A stretch of 64,000 bases of DNA from Spirodela intermedia. Its lineage: Eukaryota; Streptophyta; Magnoliopsida; Alismatales; Araceae. Positions 61,495 through 64,000 of the stretch are shown here, one piece after another. How positions within the stretch are numbered: the stretch's first letter is position 1; every line of letters starts with the position of its first letter. Under the pieces are notes generated by a model, which saw nothing but the letters and a program-made list of their open reading frames with translations, was not told the DNA's origin and did no database searches. The position numbers and the translations under genes are program-made. The stretch covers positions 5,483,721-5,547,720 of the forward strand of contig LR746270.1 of the NCBI GenBank assembly GCA_902729315.2, written 5' to 3'.

Positions 61495-63128
61495 TGACGT
61501 GACTCAGTCGTTGTATATTAAATCACGCAAATCTAAAATTTATAAAACTAGCAAATACAAATTTTCAGATATTTAGAAGTATTTCTAAATAAATATATCA
61601 ATTATAATTCAATAAAAGTTCCAAAAAAAGCGGTAATTTTCCAGGTTGATCACAGGGATGTAATATAATATCTGGTAATTATTCAGAATTTTTCTCAATG
61701 AATACAATTTTCTATGAATTTTATACTAGGAAATAAAAAGGAAATATATTTAAAATTCACGAAAAAAGGGAAATAAGGGCACGGATGTCAGGATGACCTC
61801 AGCACCCGGCGAACGCGAATCAGACGGAAACAGAGTTCTGCCCAGGGATTCTTACGTAAGCGATTACAGATGATTTAATTGATCAAATTAAGATCTATAA
61901 AAGGCGGAAGAATCGTAATAGAACAAAGTATATCTTGGTAAATTAAAAACACAAAAATTATCACTAAATGAAGCGTAAAGTAAAATGAAAGCAGGAAAAC
62001 AGAGTTCTGGCGTCGCGACGGCGATATGTCTACGATGCACCGGAATCCTGAGCATTCGGGAGGATCGTCGTGTAGTGTCCACGGCCTTGAAGGCTCTCCT
62101 TGGACAAAGACGACGTGGGCAATCTCTAGATCTTCTCGCGAAGTCTAGAGATCAATGAAGTGGGTCGTCGAGTTATCTCCAGCGGCTGTCACCCGGCGGA
62201 GCAGAAAAACGGAGACTTTGCGGCTCTCTGGCGGCTGTCACCCGACGAAGAGAAGCTGGATGGAGGTGGGGCGCGTGTTAGGGAACTTCATCCTCAGGTC
62301 CGCATAGCAAGAGGAGGCTCTTCATTGCATTTGGTACGCTCTCAAGAGGTGGCAACTCGTCTCCCGGCGGATTGTCCTCTTCCCGACGACGGCTTGTTCG
62401 TCGATCAATCGGAGATGATTTACTCGATGGATTTGCGATCCTTTTATCGCGAATTGTTCAGCAATTTTAGTAGCAATGCTCCGCGAATCGCGTTGATGAG
62501 ATTTTTGCCGATGATCCAGCGATTCTCGTTGCTTAATCCTTCACCAGTGATCTGCAGGAAGGTCGCGATAATCAGATAAAAATATATGAATTTTGACTCT
62601 GGGAGGATTCGAACCCGTGCCAGTTGTCCGCCTATGAGGAAGATGTGACGCAGGTTTAGTCCCACATCGGTTGTGCGCCGATTTTTCGGGCGAATATATA
62701 GTAATGTTAGCTTTCTAAGCAAAGTCACTTCTCTCGCATGTACGACCACTCCTTGCCCCACAGCCGGCTGGCCACCAGTGACGTGGAAGGGGAGTGGCGC
62801 ACTTGTGCCGTCTATGAGTCCAAGCTAAGCACTCGAGCCCCTACTCGCGGCTACTCCCCGACTGCACTTCCGACCCACTTGCGGGCCCGGCTGGCCGGCA
62901 GGTCCCCCATTTTGTAATATTTTATTTCTTTTTCTTCATTTATCTCAAAAGTAAGACTGTAAAAATCATATAAATTCGTATAAAATCACATAATTACCCA
63001 AAAAATCACATTAATCAACTGAAAACCACTTTTCACACTTTAACATAATTACAAGTCTATTTATCACGAGTTAAGGCTAAAACTATATTATTTACTAATT
63101 ATTAACTCATGATAATGAAGACTTATCA
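61495..63128 (-). mobile_element. Solo LTR 2 nested in the element D LTR
   Basis: 1,634 bases in reverse orientation (TGACGTGACTCAGTCGTTGT ... GAAGACTTATCA), with perfect duplication ATCGT at 61490-61494 and 63129-63133. It lies only 29 bases from solo LTR 1. It keeps both canonical ends and a perfect GGTTCGAATCC box (reverse at about 62611), so it is probably a young copy. Confidence 0.92.
62160..62579 (+). other. Antisense ORF in the LTR (139 codons)
   Basis: Antisense to the reverse-oriented solo LTR 2. Starts MGRRVISSGCHPAEQKNGDF and ends VICRKVAIIR. The stop lies about 549 bases from this LTR's start. Confidence 0.45.
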
Positions 63129-63869
63129 ATCGTCCTCTTCCCGATGATGACTTATTCGTCAATCAATTTGAGATGCTTTACTCGATGAATTCACGATTCT
63201 TTTATCACGAATTGTTCAATAATTTTAGTAAAAAAGCTTTGCAAATCCCATTGACGAGATTTTTGCTGATGATCTAGTGATTTTGGTTGCTTAATCCTTC
63301 ACCAGCAATTTGTGAGAAAGTCACGATAATCAGATCAAAAAATATGAGTTTTGGCTCTAGGAGGATTCAAACCTTTGTCGGTTGCCCGCCCTTTCTAGGG
63401 AAGGTGACACGGGTTTAGTCCCACATCGCTTGTGTGATGATTTTTCAGGCAAATATATAGTAATGTTACATTTCAAAGTAAGTCCCTTGCCCCACAGCCG
63501 GCTGGCCACCAGTGACGTGGAAAGGGAGTGGCACAAATGTGCCCCTATCGATCCAACCCGCTTGAGCCCCTGCTCGCGGCTACTCCTTGACTGCACTTCT
63601 GACATGCTTGTAGGCCTAGCTGGCTAGTGGGTCCTCCTCATTTTTTGTCATATTTTTATTTTTTATTTCTTTTTCTTCATTTATCTCAAAAGTCAGAATA
63701 TAAAATTTATATAAATACATGTAAAATCACATAATTACCCAAAAATTCACGTTAATCAACTGAAAACAACTTTTCACACTTTAACACAAATATAAGTCTA
63801 TTTATCATGAGTTAAGGCTAAAACTATATTAGTTACTAATTACTAAGTCATGATAATGAAGACTTATCA

Positions 63870-64000
63870 CACCCCCCAACTTAAATCATTGTTAGTCCCT
63901 TAGCAATGAAATTACGAAAATAAAAATTTACAAATCTCAAATATCATATTTCAATACAAAAAAAAATAATAATTAAAAATGATGCACTTTTAGACACTTT
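63870..64000 (-). other. 3' internal end of element D
   Basis: The reverse complement of the polypurine tract and the flanking non-coding region seen at 34920-35034 and 50040-50157 (TTAAATCATTGTTAGTCCCT, AATTAAAAATGATGCAC). The element continues beyond the window. Confidence 0.85.

Larger units (their letters stand above)
59017..63869 (-). mobile_element. 3' LTR of element D, split by two solo LTRs
   Basis: A main-family LTR in reverse orientation in three pieces: 59017-59870, 61466-61494 and 63129-63869. Together they make about 1.62 kb, exactly one LTR. It starts TAACATGACTTAGTCGTTGT (reverse of the LTR end) and ends GACTTATCA. It is followed by the reverse of the polypurine tract (CACCCCCCAACTT from 63870), so it is the 3' LTR of an element extending past the window. 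Element D inserted into element C. Confidence 0.88.

Noticed and set aside
1-64000. CRISPR arrays, bacterial operons, rRNA or tRNA genes, integrated pararetrovirus
   Set aside because: None is supported: repeats are LTRs, microsatellites and minisatellites; genes are spliced; no complete tRNA cloverleaf was recognised; and all RT sequence lies in an LTR element with an integrase.

Overview
This window is nuclear DNA from a flowering plant. It has three intron-containing protein genes with GT-AG splice sites, all on the minus strand, set in AT-rich DNA full of Ty3/gypsy LTR retrotransposon debris. The GC-rich exons, the GA/CT microsatellites near gene starts and a YSL protein closest (from memory) to the grass YSL12-14 type suggest a monocot. 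That is inference, and I cannot name the species.

Layout. 1-5.1 kb: an eight-exon chloroplast pyridoxal reductase gene (PLR1 type, aldo-keto reductase). 5.5-9.1 kb: a three-exon, tail-anchored cytochrome b5 gene with a 3.1 kb first intron. 9.1-22.3 kb: gene-poor AT-rich DNA with degraded LTR fragments, purine-rich tracts and short tandem repeats. 22.4-24.95 kb: a seven-exon Yellow Stripe-Like (oligopeptide transporter family) metal-nicotianamine transporter gene. 25-29.7 kb: microsatellites, a promoter-like duplicate of the YSL upstream region, and a GC-rich block that may be an LTR of another family.

29.7-64 kb is a retrotransposon graveyard. One LTR family of about 1.63 kb (starts TGATAAGTC, ends near GAGTCACGTCA, tRNA-Asp-type primer site) accounts for most of it. 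Element A (29.7-36.7 kb) is a gag-only, pol-less derivative. Element B (39.7-51.8 kb) is a 12 kb copy with gag, protease, RT, RNase H and integrase, broken by many stops; it sits inside an older LTR, and its own pol carries a solo LTR of a second family. At 53.2 kb there is a clean solo LTR. Element C (56.5-59.0 kb) has an LTR of a third kind and a gag relic, and is cut off by element D. The 3' LTR of D (59.0-63.9 kb) is itself split by two opposite solo LTRs. Five-base target-site duplications prove four of these insertions and support a fifth.

The three genes have no evident joint pathway: vitamin B6 salvage in the plastid, ER electron transfer, and metal-chelate transport. The retroelements are non-functional relics. 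The least explained signal is a 130-147 codon antisense ORF kept open, with the same stop position, in most copies of the main LTR.
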